DNA of 64,000 bases from JAFGLZ01 sp964622545. Its GTDB lineage: Bacteria > Planctomycetota > Phycisphaerae > UBA1845 > JAFGLZ01. Every line of letters begins with the position of its first letter. Positions within the stretch are counted from its first letter, which is position 1. The notes below the pieces were generated by a model, which ran no database searches, was not told the DNA's origin, and was given only the letters and a program-made list of their open reading frames with translations. This document shows, one piece after another, positions 32,640-42,830 of the stretch. The stretch is taken from assembly GCA_964622545.1 (NCBI GenBank), contig CAZUQM010000016.1:1-64000 (forward strand). The letters are read 5' to 3'. The position numbers and the translations under genes were made by a program.

Positions 32640-33629
32640 ATGATTCTCACGCGCATCGTCATCGGCGCCGTCCTGATCGTGGTCGTCCTGGCCTTGGTCT
32701 GGGCCGACGCGTCACTGTCCGTCTCCCCGGCCCCGGCGGAGGCCACCCCTTCGACCGCCACCAGCCCGGCCCTCGGCCAGACTCTCCGACTTCCGTCCGT
32801 GATCGACTACCTCCTCACCCACGGCGCGATCCTCACCGGCGTGCTGGCCATCGTCTTGACCTGGGGCACCGTCGAGATGACCAGGCTCGCGCGAGGGGCC
32901 GGCCACGAACCCCTGCGGATCTGGAGCGGCATCGCCGTGGCGGCCCTGGCCCTCTCGCCGTGGATCGAAAGCGGCTGGTCGGCCTGCAGCCCACAGACGG
33001 ATTCAGGATTCTGGCTGACCGGCCCCGTCTTGGGCCTGTCGGTCCTGGTCGGCTTCGTGCTCGTGCTCGCCCGGGCACGCGTCGAAGGCGCCATCGGCGC
33101 CCTGGCCTCGACCACCTGGCTGATCGTCTACCTCGGCTTGTTCGGGTCGTTCCTCGTGCGGCTGCGGACCGATCTGGCTGGGCCCCTTGGGTCCTGGGCC
33201 GTTCTGTACGTCATCGCCGTCGTGAAGTTCTCCGACATCGGCGCCTACTTCACCGGCGTGCTGATCGGCAGGCACCGCGTCGTACCGACCATCAGCCCCA
33301 AGAAGACGGCCGAGGGCTACGTCGGCGGACTCGTCCTGGCCGTCGTCGTCTCGGTAGTCCTGGCCTATCTGCTTGGTATAATATCTGCGTATACGGGGCA
33401 GCCGGACCGAGGCATGCTGTTGCCGCTCGGCCGGGCCGTCCTGTTCGGTGTGCTCATGGGTCTGACCGGCGAGGTCGGTGATCTGCTCGAGTCGCTCATC
33501 AAACGCGACGCCCAGATCAAGGATTCCGGCTCCGTGCTGCCGGCCTTCGGAGGCATCTTGGACATCATCGATTCACCCCTGTTCGCCGCGCCGCTGGCCT
33601 GGTGCCTGCTCATGTGGTGGCTCGGGTAA
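32640..33629 (+). CDS. cdsA: Phosphatidate cytidylyltransferase
   Basis: CdsA makes CDP-diacylglycerol from phosphatidate and CTP at the inner membrane. The 329-aa protein has about eight helices and the CDS signature near its end (residues ~282-320: SLIKRDAQIKDSGSVLPAFG, then GILDIIDSPLFAAP). The classical PGHGG-D-R-D form is PAFGG-D-I-D here, a substitution that also occurs elsewhere in the family. SPKKTAEGYVGG precedes it, as expected. The gene opens a run of housekeeping genes (phoH, pgpH, ybeY, corC). A strong -10-like sequence at 33374-33382 within its coding region may be an internal promoter. Confidence 0.9.
   Translation: MILTRIVIGAVLIVVVLALVWADASLSVSPAPAEATPSTATSPALGQTLRLPSVIDYLLTHGAILTGVLAIVLTWGTVEMTRLARGAGHEPLRIWSGIAVAALALSPWIESGWSACSPQTDSGFWLTGPVLGLSVLVGFVLVLARARVEGAIGALASTTWLIVYLGLFGSFLVRLRTDLAGPLGSWAVLYVIAVVKFSDIGAYFTGVLIGRHRVVPTISPKKTAEGYVGGLVLAVVVSVVLAYLLGIISAYTGQPDRGMLLPLGRAVLFGVLMGLTGEVGDLLESLIKRDAQIKDSGSVLPAFGGILDIIDSPLFAAPLAWCLLMWWLG
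33374..33382 (+). promoter_or_regulatory. Extended -10 box inside cdsA
   Basis: TGG-TATAAT occurs in a short AT-rich patch of an otherwise GC-rich gene, about 270 bp upstream of phoH. No -35 box is seen, but an extended -10 can act without one. The coding region there uses unusual ATA codons. Confidence 0.35.
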
Positions 33630-33651
33630 TCGCACGGGAGTATCGCGGTCG

Positions 33652-34620
<969 letters not shown>

Positions 34621-34624
34621 GTCC

Positions 34625-34654
34625 GATAAGTTCATCGAACAGACTGAACTTATC
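34625..34654. terminator. Stem-loop between phoH-like and pgpH-like genes
   Basis: GATAAGTTC and GAACTTATC form a 9-bp stem around a 12-nt loop, beginning 4 nt after the phoH stop codon. It has no T run. It could be an attenuator or a 3'-end stabiliser that separates expression of the two genes. Confidence 0.5.
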
Positions 34655-34805
34655 CGGCAGGTTCGCCGATAACGGCGCGGAGAGTTCGTTGACGTTTCCC
34701 AGCGAGCCGGACGACGTGGACCGATGGCTCGCCGGTGGTTGTGGCCCTGACCCGTCGGTCAGGCCCGCCGACGCAACGACTCGGCGCGGGTGCTAGCGGG
34801 TCGAT

Positions 34806-37115
34806 ATGTTCCCGACACGAACGAAGTCGCGACGCGGTGACGCCAGCCGGTACGGCCCGGCCAAGGCCCCATCCCTGGGCGAGCGAATTCGCAAAGCCCA
34901 AGCCTGGCTTCCTCTTGCGGTCGGGGTCGGTTTCTTCGTCCTCGCCACCGCCATCCTCGTTGTCGGCGGTGAGCCCTTCACCTATCGCCTCGGGCAGACG
35001 ATCCGCGGTCAGCAGATCCTCGCCCGCGTGCCCATTCACAACCCCGAGAAGCTGCGCAACCTGCAAGAGGTCGAGAAGCTTAACACGCCCAACCGTTATC
35101 GGCTCAACGAGGCCGTCCTCAAGAAGATCCAGGCCATGCTGACCAACCTGCTCGAAAAGGCCAGCGCCAACGAAACCCTGGACGAGCTCAAGGAGGCCCT
35201 GGCCAAGCAGGGCGAGCAGTGGAACCTCAACGAACGCGCCTTCCGAGAGCTGCGTGCCCTGGCCACCGAGCGAGGCACGACCCGCTTTCGACAGGCCATG
35301 ACCCAGATGCTCAACGAGGCCAAGACCGAGCCGCTCGTCCGTCAGCTCACCCGCGAGGACCGTTGGCCTCCCTCGGCCGCCCAGTACATCATCCTCCAGC
35401 TCGAGCGGCCTGAGGCCGTCTCCAACGATCAGCGCAAGTACGTCTCCAACCCGGAGCACGTCGAGAACGTGGCCCGGCGGCTGGCCAGCTTCTTCCCCCT
35501 GCCGCTCCAGACCGCCCTAGCCGCCAAGTGGCAGGAAACGCTCCAGCCCGATCCGGACAGTCGCCGCTTCGAGCCTATCTGGCAGTTCGACAAGGAGGCC
35601 ACCCTCGCCCAGATCAAGCAGGCCGCCGACTCGGTCAGCGTCGACAAAGCCGCCAAGCCCGCCGGTTCGCCCATCTGTGAACCCGGCATCATCGACAAGC
35701 ACGCCCTCGAGTCGCTCCTATTGGAGCACAACGCATTCCACGAAGCGGCCCGCAACCAGGAAGGCCTTTGGACCTGGTCCTCACGGCGGGCCATCGGCCT
35801 GGCCGGCATTGTCCTGTTCATCACGATCGGCCTGGGCGGCTACACCTGGTGGTTCGGCGCCGACTTCGTCACCGACATCCGCAGGCTTCTCGGCATCGCC
35901 GGCGTGATGCTCGTGATGCTCCTGCTGGCCCGGCTCGCGGCGACCGCCTTCTGGCCGATGGAACTCGCCGTCGTGCCCGTCGTCATGACCGGCGCGATCC
36001 TCACGATCGCCTTCGATCAACGGTTCGCCTTCGGCACGACCAGCTCGCTGGCCGTGCTGATCACCCTGGCCGTCGGAGGCGGCATCGGATTGTTCGTCAT
36101 CCTGATGGCGTCGACGGGCGTGACGGTCTTCACCCTCAAGGACATCAAGACCCGCAGCAAGGTGCTCGACGTGGGCGGGCTGACGGCCGTGGCCGTCTTC
36201 GCCGCGACCGCCTTCGTCGGCTTGCTCGACCAGCAGATCCCGCGCTTCATCGGACGATGTGCCCTCACTGCCGCCGGCTCGGGCCTGGCCGCCGGGTTCA
36301 TCATCTTCGGCATCCTGCCGCTCATCGAGCGGATCTTCAACGTGGCCACCGCCCTGACGCTGCTCGAGTGGGGGAGCATGCACCAGTCGCTGCTCAGGCG
36401 GCTCCGTGAAGAGGCCCCCGGCACGTACATCCACTCTCAGACGCTGGGCGACCTGGCCGAGCGGGCCGCCGACGCCATCGGCGCCGACGGGCTCCTCGCG
36501 CGCACCGGCGCCTACTACCACGACGTCGGCAAGCTGGTCAAACCGAACTACTTCGTCGAGAATTACGAGATGCGCGTCGACCAGCACAAGAAGCTCCAGC
36601 CCACGATGAGCATGCTCATCATCGTCGGACACGTCCGCGACGGGCTCGAGCTGGCCAGGCAGTACGGGCTGCCGCCGGCGCTGCGATCCTTCATCGCCGA
36701 GCACCACGGCACCACCCTGGTCGAGTATTTCTACCGCGAGGCCGCCGCGCGGCTCACCGCCGAGGGCAAGCCCGAGCCGAGGGAGTCGGAGTTCCGCTAC
36801 CCCGGCCCGAAGCCCCAGAGCAAGGAGACCGCCATCCTCATGCTCTGCGACGCCGTCGAAGGCGCCATCCGTGCGATGACCGAGCCGACCGCCGGCCGCA
36901 TCGAGGCCAAGGTCCATCAGATCGCCATGAACCGGCTGATGGACGGACAACTTGACGAGTGCAGTATGACCCTGGAAGATTTGCGTCGCGTGGAGGACTC
37001 GTTGACGCGCAGCCTGATCGCGCTCTATCACGGCCGCATCGCCTACCCGAAGTCCAAGGAGGAGCCGGGCGAGCACGCCGAAGCGAAACCCAAACAGGCC
37101 AGCAGCGCGGGCTGA
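34806..37115 (+). CDS. pgpH: 7TM-7TMR-HD / HD-domain membrane phosphohydrolase (PgpH-like)
   Basis: The 769-aa protein has one N-terminal helix and a ~290-residue extracytoplasmic 7TMR-HDED region. Seven transmembrane helices (about residues 325-515) follow, then a cytoplasmic HD domain. The HD motif is YYHDVGK with H572 and D573, preceded by THSQTLGDLAERAADAIGADG (His at ~540). NPxxF-like ECSMTLEDLRRVEDSL and AEHHGTTLVEYFY follow. PgpH of Firmicutes hydrolyses c-di-AMP. A c-di-AMP role here is likely but not proved; no diadenylate cyclase is in the window. There is no strong ribosome site at the ATG. The order phoH-pgpH-ybeY is conserved in many bacteria. Confidence 0.9.
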   Translation: MFPTRTKSRRGDASRYGPAKAPSLGERIRKAQAWLPLAVGVGFFVLATAILVVGGEPFTYRLGQTIRGQQILARVPIHNPEKLRNLQEVEKLNTPNRYRLNEAVLKKIQAMLTNLLEKASANETLDELKEALAKQGEQWNLNERAFRELRALATERGTTRFRQAMTQMLNEAKTEPLVRQLTREDRWPPSAAQYIILQLERPEAVSNDQRKYVSNPEHVENVARRLASFFPLPLQTALAAKWQETLQPDPDSRRFEPIWQFDKEATLAQIKQAADSVSVDKAAKPAGSPICEPGIIDKHALESLLLEHNAFHEAARNQEGLWTWSSRRAIGLAGIVLFITIGLGGYTWWFGADFVTDIRRLLGIAGVMLVMLLLARLAATAFWPMELAVVPVVMTGAILTIAFDQRFAFGTTSSLAVLITLAVGGGIGLFVILMASTGVTVFTLKDIKTRSKVLDVGGLTAVAVFAATAFVGLLDQQIPRFIGRCALTAAGSGLAAGFIIFGILPLIERIFNVATALTLLEWGSMHQSLLRRLREEAPGTYIHSQTLGDLAERAADAIGADGLLARTGAYYHDVGKLVKPNYFVENYEMRVDQHKKLQPTMSMLIIVGHVRDGLELARQYGLPPALRSFIAEHHGTTLVEYFYREAAARLTAEGKPEPRESEFRYPGPKPQSKETAILMLCDAVEGAIRAMTEPTAGRIEAKVHQIAMNRLMDGQLDECSMTLEDLRRVEDSLTRSLIALYHGRIAYPKSKEEPGEHAEAKPKQASSAG

Positions 37116-37144
37116 TCCGCCTGCGCACGGGCCAGTCCCATCCC

Positions 37145-37654
37145 ATGGACGAGGACGACCAACCCTACTGTATCGACACCGACATCCAGGCCCACCTGCC
37201 TGGTGTGACCGAAGACCGCGTGCGCGATCTCGCCGTCGCCGTGCTCCGCGCCGAGAACTGCCCGAGCGCCGAGCTCAGCATCGCCGTCGTCGACGGACCG
37301 ACCATCCGGCAGCTCAACCAGCAGTACCTCCAGCACGACCGGCAGACGGACGTCTTGTCGTTCGACCTCGCCGAGGAGGCATCGCCGGAGACGGACGCCA
37401 CGAGCGTCTCCGGGCAGATCGTCGTCAACACCGACCAGGCCGCACGGCAGGCCGATGCCCGATCCCTCGACCCCGCCGCCGAGCTGATGCTCTACATCGT
37501 CCACGGCTGCCTGCACCTGCTGGGCTACGACGACCACGACCCCGCCGAGGCCGAACGAATGCACCGGCGCGAGGACGCCCTGCTCGAACAGCTCGGCTAC
37601 GGCCGGGTCTACGAGCAGACGCCGGGCGGCGCGGAGGACGATCACCATGGCTAA
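37145..37654 (+). CDS. ybeY: Endoribonuclease YbeY (16S rRNA maturation)
   Basis: YbeY is a zinc RNase needed for 16S rRNA 3'-end processing and ribosome quality control. The 169-aa product has the family start-half motifs (RQLNQQYLQHDRQTDVLSFDL) and the zinc-binding motif HGCLHLLGYDDHD. In this motif an extra Asp precedes the third His, a YDDH variant of the usual YDH. The C-terminal ~25 residues are Gly/Asp/His-rich and probably disordered. The ATG at 37145 follows the pgpH stop by 29 nt, so it is probably in the same transcript as pgpH. The partner PhoH/YbeZ is encoded two genes upstream. Confidence 0.92.
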   Translation: MDEDDQPYCIDTDIQAHLPGVTEDRVRDLAVAVLRAENCPSAELSIAVVDGPTIRQLNQQYLQHDRQTDVLSFDLAEEASPETDATSVSGQIVVNTDQAARQADARSLDPAAELMLYIVHGCLHLLGYDDHDPAEAERMHRREDALLEQLGYGRVYEQTPGGAEDDHHG

Positions 37655-37700
37655 CACGACCGTCGGCCGCGGCCGGACCTGAGGAGACCCGTCAAGCTCG

Positions 37701-38474
37701 ATGCGTATCGCGCTGCTCCAAATCGAGATCGAAACCGGGCGACGCTCGGCCAACCTGTCGCGCATCAACGAATGGGTCGACCGGGCCTGCGACGCCGACC
37801 CGGCCCCCGATCTCGTGGTCCTGCCCGAATGTTGCGACCTGGGCCTGATCCCGAACGATCTGAGCGACCTGTCCGAGCCGGTCGGCGGCGCCTTCTGCGA
37901 GTCGCTGTCGGCCAAGACGCGGGAGATGGGCGTGTGTCTGGCCGCCGGCATCACCGAACGCGGCGTCGACGGCGTCCACAGCGCTGCCGTGCTGTTCGAC
38001 GAGGACGGCGACGTCCTGCTCCGGCATCGGCGCATCCACCTGCCCGAGCCGTTGCACGGGCCCTACACACCCGGCTCTCGGCTCGACGTCCGCCGGGCGC
38101 TGGGCACCACCGTCGGGCTGGGCCTCGGCGACGACGTCAAGCTGGCTTGCCTGCCCGGGGCCTTGTCCGCCATGGGCGCGGGGCTGATGATCTTGCCCGC
38201 CGCCGTGTCGGTGCCCGCCCGTGACGGCCAGGAGGCCCGACGGGCATGGTTCGACGCCCTGACCGCGGCGGCCAGGGCAGCATCGATCGGCGTGCTCTGT
38301 GCCGGGGCCGTGGGCGTGATGGAGGACGGCCCCGCCCAGGGCAAGGCCCTCATTGGCGGCAGCGCCGCCGTCGGTCCCGACGGTCGCATCTGGGCCCAGG
38401 CCGACGACGACGGCTCCGCCGCGTTGATGGCCGATCTGGATCTCGTGGACACCCCGGCCCCGACGGCCGGGTAA
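37701..38474 (+). CDS. Nitrilase-superfamily (CN hydrolase) protein with degenerate active site
   Basis: The 257-aa protein has the fold marks of carbon-nitrogen hydrolases: MRIALLQIE at the start, LVVLPECC with the triad glutamate at residue 43, and MGAGLMILPAAVSVPARDG for the region after the nucleophile. The other triad members appear lost. The lysine block reads RRIHLP with Arg in its place, and the expected ICYD nucleophile segment reads LGLGDD, so Gly replaces Cys. It is therefore probably not an amidase; it may be a structural or binding homologue. It lies between ybeY and corC on the same strand, 47 and 20 nt from them, so it should be co-transcribed. Confidence 0.75.
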   Translation: MRIALLQIEIETGRRSANLSRINEWVDRACDADPAPDLVVLPECCDLGLIPNDLSDLSEPVGGAFCESLSAKTREMGVCLAAGITERGVDGVHSAAVLFDEDGDVLLRHRRIHLPEPLHGPYTPGSRLDVRRALGTTVGLGLGDDVKLACLPGALSAMGAGLMILPAAVSVPARDGQEARRAWFDALTAAARAASIGVLCAGAVGVMEDGPAQGKALIGGSAAVGPDGRIWAQADDDGSAALMADLDLVDTPAPTAG

Positions 38475-38493
38475 GTAAGGGGACACACTCCAG

Positions 38494-39783
38494 GTGGACG
38501 ACCTGACGTTCTTGTGGTTGGCGATCTTGCTGACGGCGTTGTCGGCCTACTTCGGCGCGGCCACCTTCGCCCTGCGACGGCTCTCGCGCGTACGGCTGGC
38601 CAAGGTCCTCGAAAGACGAAACCGCGAGCCGTGGCTCGACTGGATCACCGAGCGTGCCGTCGATTTCATGATGGCCGCGGCCACCATCCGCCTGCTGGCC
38701 AACATCGGACTCATCCTCCTGACGATGGCGCTGTTCGAGGGGCACATCGCCAACCCCATGCTGCACTATCTCCTCGTCTTGCTGGTCGCCGGCGGTGTGA
38801 TCCTCCTCTTCGGGCTGGCCATCGCCGACGCCTGGGCCAAGTACGCCGGCGAGGAGCTGATCACCACCACCTGGCTCGTCCTCCAGATCTGTCGCCTGAT
38901 CCTCAAGCCCGTCATCGTGGTCCTCAAGCTCACCGACGAGATCGTCCGCCGGCTCGTCGGGGCGCCCAAGCTCAACCTCACCGACGAGGCCGAGCAGATC
39001 GGGCGGGAGATCCTCGACGCCGTCAGCGAGGGCGAGAAGCACGGCGCCGTCGACGAAACCGAGAAGGAGATGATCGAATCCGTCATCGAGCTCCGCGAGA
39101 CCCACGTCGGCCAGATCATGACGCCCCGGACCGAGGTGATCGCCCTGGACGTGGGCTCCACGGTCGATGATGCGCGTGAGCTGATCATGAAGGAGGGGCA
39201 CTCGCGCATTCCCCTCTTCGAAGGCACCATCGACCAGGTCGTCGGCGTGCTCTACGCCAAGGACCTGCTCAAGATCAACGGCGATCACTCCGCCGAGCTC
39301 CGCGACCTGATGCGGACCGTCCCCTTCGTGCCCGAGAGCAAACCGCTTCGCGACCTGTTGCGCGAGTTCCAGGAGAGCAAAATCCACCTGGCCATCGTTA
39401 TCGACGAGTACGGCGGCACGGCCGGGGTGGTGACCTTTGAGGACCTCCTCGAGGAGTTGGTCGGCGAGATCGTCGACGAGTACGAGCCGCCCGAGCCCGA
39501 GCCCTTTGTCATGATCAACGACGACACCGTCGAGGCCGACGCCAAGCTCCGCATCGACGAGATCAACGACGAACTCGACATCGAGCTGCCCGAGGGCAAG
39601 GACTACGACACCGTCGGCGGCTTCGTCCTGTCCGAGATGGGCAAGATCCCCAGCGTCGGCGACGAGCTCGTCTGCGAAAACGTCCAGATCGAGATCCTCG
39701 ACGCCGACGACCGCCGCATCAACCGCGTCCGCGTCTCCGTCGACCGCAGCCAACCCGCCGAACGCACCAACGGCGCCGAGTGA
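38494..39783 (+). CDS. CNNM/CorC-family membrane protein with CBS pair (HlyC/CorC)
   Basis: The 429-aa protein has an N-terminal membrane domain (four helices, residues ~1-160, CNNM/DUF21-like but with low polarity). A CBS pair follows (ESVIELRETHVGQIMTPRTEV, SRIPLFEGTIDQVVGVLYAKDLL, FVPESKPLRDLLREFQESKIHLAIVIDEYGGTAG). The C-terminal CorC_HlyC domain (DTVGGFVLSEMGKIPSVGDE) completes it. Such proteins are linked to magnesium and cobalt efflux or resistance. The start is GTG at 38494, with AAGGGG upstream. The phoH-ybeY-corC neighbourhood is conserved in many genomes, which supports the assignment. Confidence 0.88.
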   Translation: MDDLTFLWLAILLTALSAYFGAATFALRRLSRVRLAKVLERRNREPWLDWITERAVDFMMAAATIRLLANIGLILLTMALFEGHIANPMLHYLLVLLVAGGVILLFGLAIADAWAKYAGEELITTTWLVLQICRLILKPVIVVLKLTDEIVRRLVGAPKLNLTDEAEQIGREILDAVSEGEKHGAVDETEKEMIESVIELRETHVGQIMTPRTEVIALDVGSTVDDARELIMKEGHSRIPLFEGTIDQVVGVLYAKDLLKINGDHSAELRDLMRTVPFVPESKPLRDLLREFQESKIHLAIVIDEYGGTAGVVTFEDLLEELVGEIVDEYEPPEPEPFVMINDDTVEADAKLRIDEINDELDIELPEGKDYDTVGGFVLSEMGKIPSVGDELVCENVQIEILDADDRRINRVRVSVDRSQPAERTNGAE

Positions 39784-39992
39784 TCTACGACGCCAAGCCC
39801 CACGCCGAGCCGCATCGGCGAGAGGACGAACGGTTGCGTCCCCCTTTTCGCCCGCCGCAACAAATCCCGCGTTCGATCGTTGAGATCGTTGACGACGGAT
39901 GAGACCGCATGTCCCATTCGTCCAACCGCGGGCGATAGGCTTGCCTTGGCAAGCCACCGCGACACGTGCACCCAACCAAGGAGGGGGCGATT

Positions 39993-40949
39993 ATGAGACG
40001 AATGACCCTGACGTGTTCGATTCTTGCCACCGTCTTGCTCGGTCCGACAGCGGCCTGTGCCCCGATCCCCGAGTCGCGGCAGCGCCTGACGCGTCACACG
40101 ATCACCGTCGACGGCCGCGAACGCCACTACTATCTCCACCTGCCCGCAGGCCGCGAATCCGACGAGCCCCTGCCACTCGTCCTCGCCCTGCACGGCGGCG
40201 GCAGAAGGGGCGACGCTCGGCGCGCGGCCGACGCCTACGGTTTCAAGGCCCTGGCCGACCGCGAGCGCTTCATCGTGGCGTACCCGAACGGCATCGGCAA
40301 CGCGTGGAACGATGGACGAGGCTTCAACTACGACGGGCCCATCGAGACCGACGTGGACGACGTCGGCTTCCTCTCGGCCCTGATCGACCATCTCATCCGC
40401 GAGCACAACGCCGACGCCCACAGGGTTTACATGACGGGGCTCTCCAACGGCGGCATGATGACGCTCAGGTTCGCCTGCGAGCTGACGTCGAAGCTGGCGG
40501 CCATCGCGCCCGTCATCGCCAGCATCCCCACGAACATCCTGGGAACGTGCCGACCGTCGACGCACCTGCCGGTGCTGGTCATGAACGGCACCGCCGACCC
40601 GCTCGTCCCGTGGGACGGCGGCTACGTCCGGTTCCGCCGCACGACGATGGGCCGGGTCGTCTCCACGGACCAGACGGTGCAGTTCTGGGTCGGCCACAAT
40701 GGATGCAAGTCGGAGCCAACGATCGTGCCGCTACCCGACAAGGACACGAACGACAACTCCACGGTCGACGTCGTCACCTACGCCAACAGCAAGAACGGCA
40801 GCGAGGTGATCCTCTATGCCATCCAGGGCGGCGGGCATACTCTGCCCGGCAGCATCATCCCCGACCGACCCCGTCTGCTGGGCCACAAGAACATGGACAT
40901 CCAGGCCAGCGAGGTGATCTGGACGTTCTTCAAGCGCCACGCGAGGTAG
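39993..40949 (+). CDS. Secreted esterase/PHB-depolymerase-like hydrolase (LpqC family), lipoprotein
   Basis: The 318-aa product has a lipoprotein-like signal (LLGPTAAC). It carries the complete esterase set of the PHB-depolymerase/feruloyl-esterase family: LALHGGG for the oxyanion region, GLSNGGMM for the nucleophile serine, NGTADPLVPWDGG for the acid and GGGHTLPG for the histidine. A Cys pair (ACEL and GTCRPS) surrounds the nucleophile, as is usual. Such enzymes cut ester bonds in plant or microbial polymers outside the cell. GGAGGGGG precedes the ATG at 39993. Its neighbours (corC, pseudopilin) give no specific partner. Confidence 0.88.
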   Translation: MRRMTLTCSILATVLLGPTAACAPIPESRQRLTRHTITVDGRERHYYLHLPAGRESDEPLPLVLALHGGGRRGDARRAADAYGFKALADRERFIVAYPNGIGNAWNDGRGFNYDGPIETDVDDVGFLSALIDHLIREHNADAHRVYMTGLSNGGMMTLRFACELTSKLAAIAPVIASIPTNILGTCRPSTHLPVLVMNGTADPLVPWDGGYVRFRRTTMGRVVSTDQTVQFWVGHNGCKSEPTIVPLPDKDTNDNSTVDVVTYANSKNGSEVILYAIQGGGHTLPGSIIPDRPRLLGHKNMDIQASEVIWTFFKRHAR

Positions 40950-41274
40950 CCGCGCGGCGGGGCTCAGATTCCGGTAGCGGACAGGGGGGGCATCCCCTCG
41001 CCGTCTTGAGAGCGGCCGGCCCTCGATGCGGCACGGGCTTCCTGCCAAACAGGAGGCAACGAGCTGCGTCCGTTTCTCACGTTCCGCCGCAACGATTCTT
41101 GCCGTGGCCCGGCAGACGGTCTTTTCGGTTGACCGACGGCCTCGCTTCGCTACGCTGGAACATGAGAGGAAGCGAGATGCGGCCCCCGCCCAATCGCATC
41201 CCCGCTCACGTCACCAGAGAAGACGTGCCCGAAGGCGGCACCAATTCAGAGGGGCATATCCAGGGGAACTGAAC
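40950..41274. other. Intergenic spacer, no recognised feature
   Basis: No gene is supported in these 325 bp. A run of seven Gs occurs at 40983-40989. The right end is the leader of the pseudopilin-like gene, with AGGGG about 8 nt before its ATG. Confidence 0.5.
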
Positions 41275-42309
41275 ATGGTACATCGTCGTCGGGACGTCCG
41301 GCTCGGCTTCACGCTCATCGAGCTGTTGGTCGTCGTGGCCATCATCGCGCTGCTGATCTCCATCCTGCTGCCTTCCCTCAGCAAGGCCCGAGCTCAGGCC
41401 CGCAGCACGCTATGCGCCTCGCGGATCAGCCAACTCACCAAGGCCATGTTGCTCTACGCCGAGGACTACAACGAGACGCCCCCGTTCATGGGCGTCGGTT
41501 GGGAGAACTGCCACAGCCTGCCCGACGACGACTATCCCGACGGCTCGGGGATGTCCCGCAAGCAGTGGGCCTACCTCGAAGACTGGCTGATGCAGAACAT
41601 GCCCGACTACTGGATGCTGGCAGAGATCGATTGGCCGCCCGACGTCGCACGAATCGAGTACGGGAGGCTCTACGACTACACCCGCTTCGTCCATCTCTAC
41701 CTCTGCCCCGAGTTCGAGCGCGCCGTCGCGGGCGAGAAGACCCAATCACGGTTCAACTACACGCGGACCATGCTCGGCCGGAAGTGGTTCGACAAGGCCG
41801 AGGTCAACGACGGCACGGCCGCCATCTACAACACCGGCAGCGATTTCGGCGCGCCCGGCCCGATTTTGGCCATCAGCCAGGTCCACGCACCCAGCCAGCT
41901 CCATCTGATGATCGACGAGCACTGGCGCCGCCACGTCGCCGCGCCCCTGGACGAGATGCAGGACTCCGGCCAGGGCGTCATCGACGGGGACCTCTCCGGC
42001 ATCTGGATGGCCGCCGACTGCATGTTCGCCGACCTGGGCAGCGAGATCGGACGCTATCACGGCTCCGAGAGGGTCTCACCCGTCATCCCGGAAGAGTACG
42101 TCCGCCACATCCAGCCCATCAAAGGCGGCAACAACTCCTACTACGACGGGCACGTCGCCCGGGAAATCGACCCCCTGCCGGACCGGCTCATCGACCCGGC
42201 TTGGGGCATCGACATGGCCGGCGTCGGCGTCGCGTTCCTCGACTACGTCAAGGGCCTGATCTTCGCCCAGCGTGGCCGCGCCGACATCTACATCGAAGCG
42301 GGCCTCTGA
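41275..42309 (+). CDS. Pseudopilin-like protein with type IV prepilin signal (DUF1559/'DG-H'-type)
   Basis: The 344-aa product begins with a short basic leader, then the prepilin peptidase site GFTLIELLVVVAIIALLISIL and a long hydrophobic helix, continuing LPSLSKARAQAR. The C-terminus has the planctomycete mark NNSYYDGHVAREI, where a DGH loop closes the globular domain. Such proteins occur in dozens of copies per planctomycete genome and are processed by PilD. They are thought to be surface or pseudopilus components, served by GspE/PilB-like ATPases such as the one at the left edge. The start at 41275 keeps the prepilin leader short (11 residues). Confidence 0.88.
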   Translation: MVHRRRDVRLGFTLIELLVVVAIIALLISILLPSLSKARAQARSTLCASRISQLTKAMLLYAEDYNETPPFMGVGWENCHSLPDDDYPDGSGMSRKQWAYLEDWLMQNMPDYWMLAEIDWPPDVARIEYGRLYDYTRFVHLYLCPEFERAVAGEKTQSRFNYTRTMLGRKWFDKAEVNDGTAAIYNTGSDFGAPGPILAISQVHAPSQLHLMIDEHWRRHVAAPLDEMQDSGQGVIDGDLSGIWMAADCMFADLGSEIGRYHGSERVSPVIPEEYVRHIQPIKGGNNSYYDGHVAREIDPLPDRLIDPAWGIDMAGVGVAFLDYVKGLIFAQRGRADIYIEAGL

Positions 42310-42830
42310 GGCCTGTTGCTCGGACCCCGCCCCCCCCTTGACCCTAACTGGGTGCACTCCCGATGCTTCTCGGCGAAGCAAGCGTTTTCGGCACGTTGAG
42401 CTTGCCATATGGAAGCACTATGCGATCCTGTTTCCCTGGACTCACAGGTATCGCATCCGGCATGGTCCGTCGCGAGACTTGGATGATGCGACAGTGGCAA
42501 CCGGCCGAACGATGACGACATGGCTCGATCATCGATCAGCCGCATGACCAGGCCCGCGGGGCGGTCCTGGCCTCCCACAGAAGCGTGTATGGCCTAAGTC
42601 CGGGACGGGGTAAGGCGAGCCATGGCGACCCGCACAGCATCCCTCTTGACGATCTCCGTTTTGCTCATGTGCCCTCCAGCGCGAGCCGTTGACGTCTCCG
42701 CGGGGCATCTCGACATGTCAACACGACCCCATGCCGACGTTTTGACGTTTCGACGTTTCCCGTCGCCCGCTACAATAGCCCCCGGCACGACGCCCTATCC
42801 ATCACGCGACCCATCGGGAGACGAGGAGCC
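42310..42830. other. 520-bp spacer upstream of transketolase half, with a candidate promoter
   Basis: No gene is convincing; a 74-codon frame at 42622 overlaps the next gene and lacks typical codon use. At 42771-42776 there is TACAAT, with TTTCGA 17 bp upstream, within a run of four GACGTTT-like repeats (42736-42760). It may be the promoter of the 42831 gene, with a leader of about 50 nt. Confidence 0.5.
42771..42776 (+). promoter_or_regulatory. Candidate -10 box before the transketolase half
   Basis: TACAAT matches the -10 consensus at five of six positions and lies 54 nt upstream of the start codon. The -35 region is weak. Confidence 0.35.
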
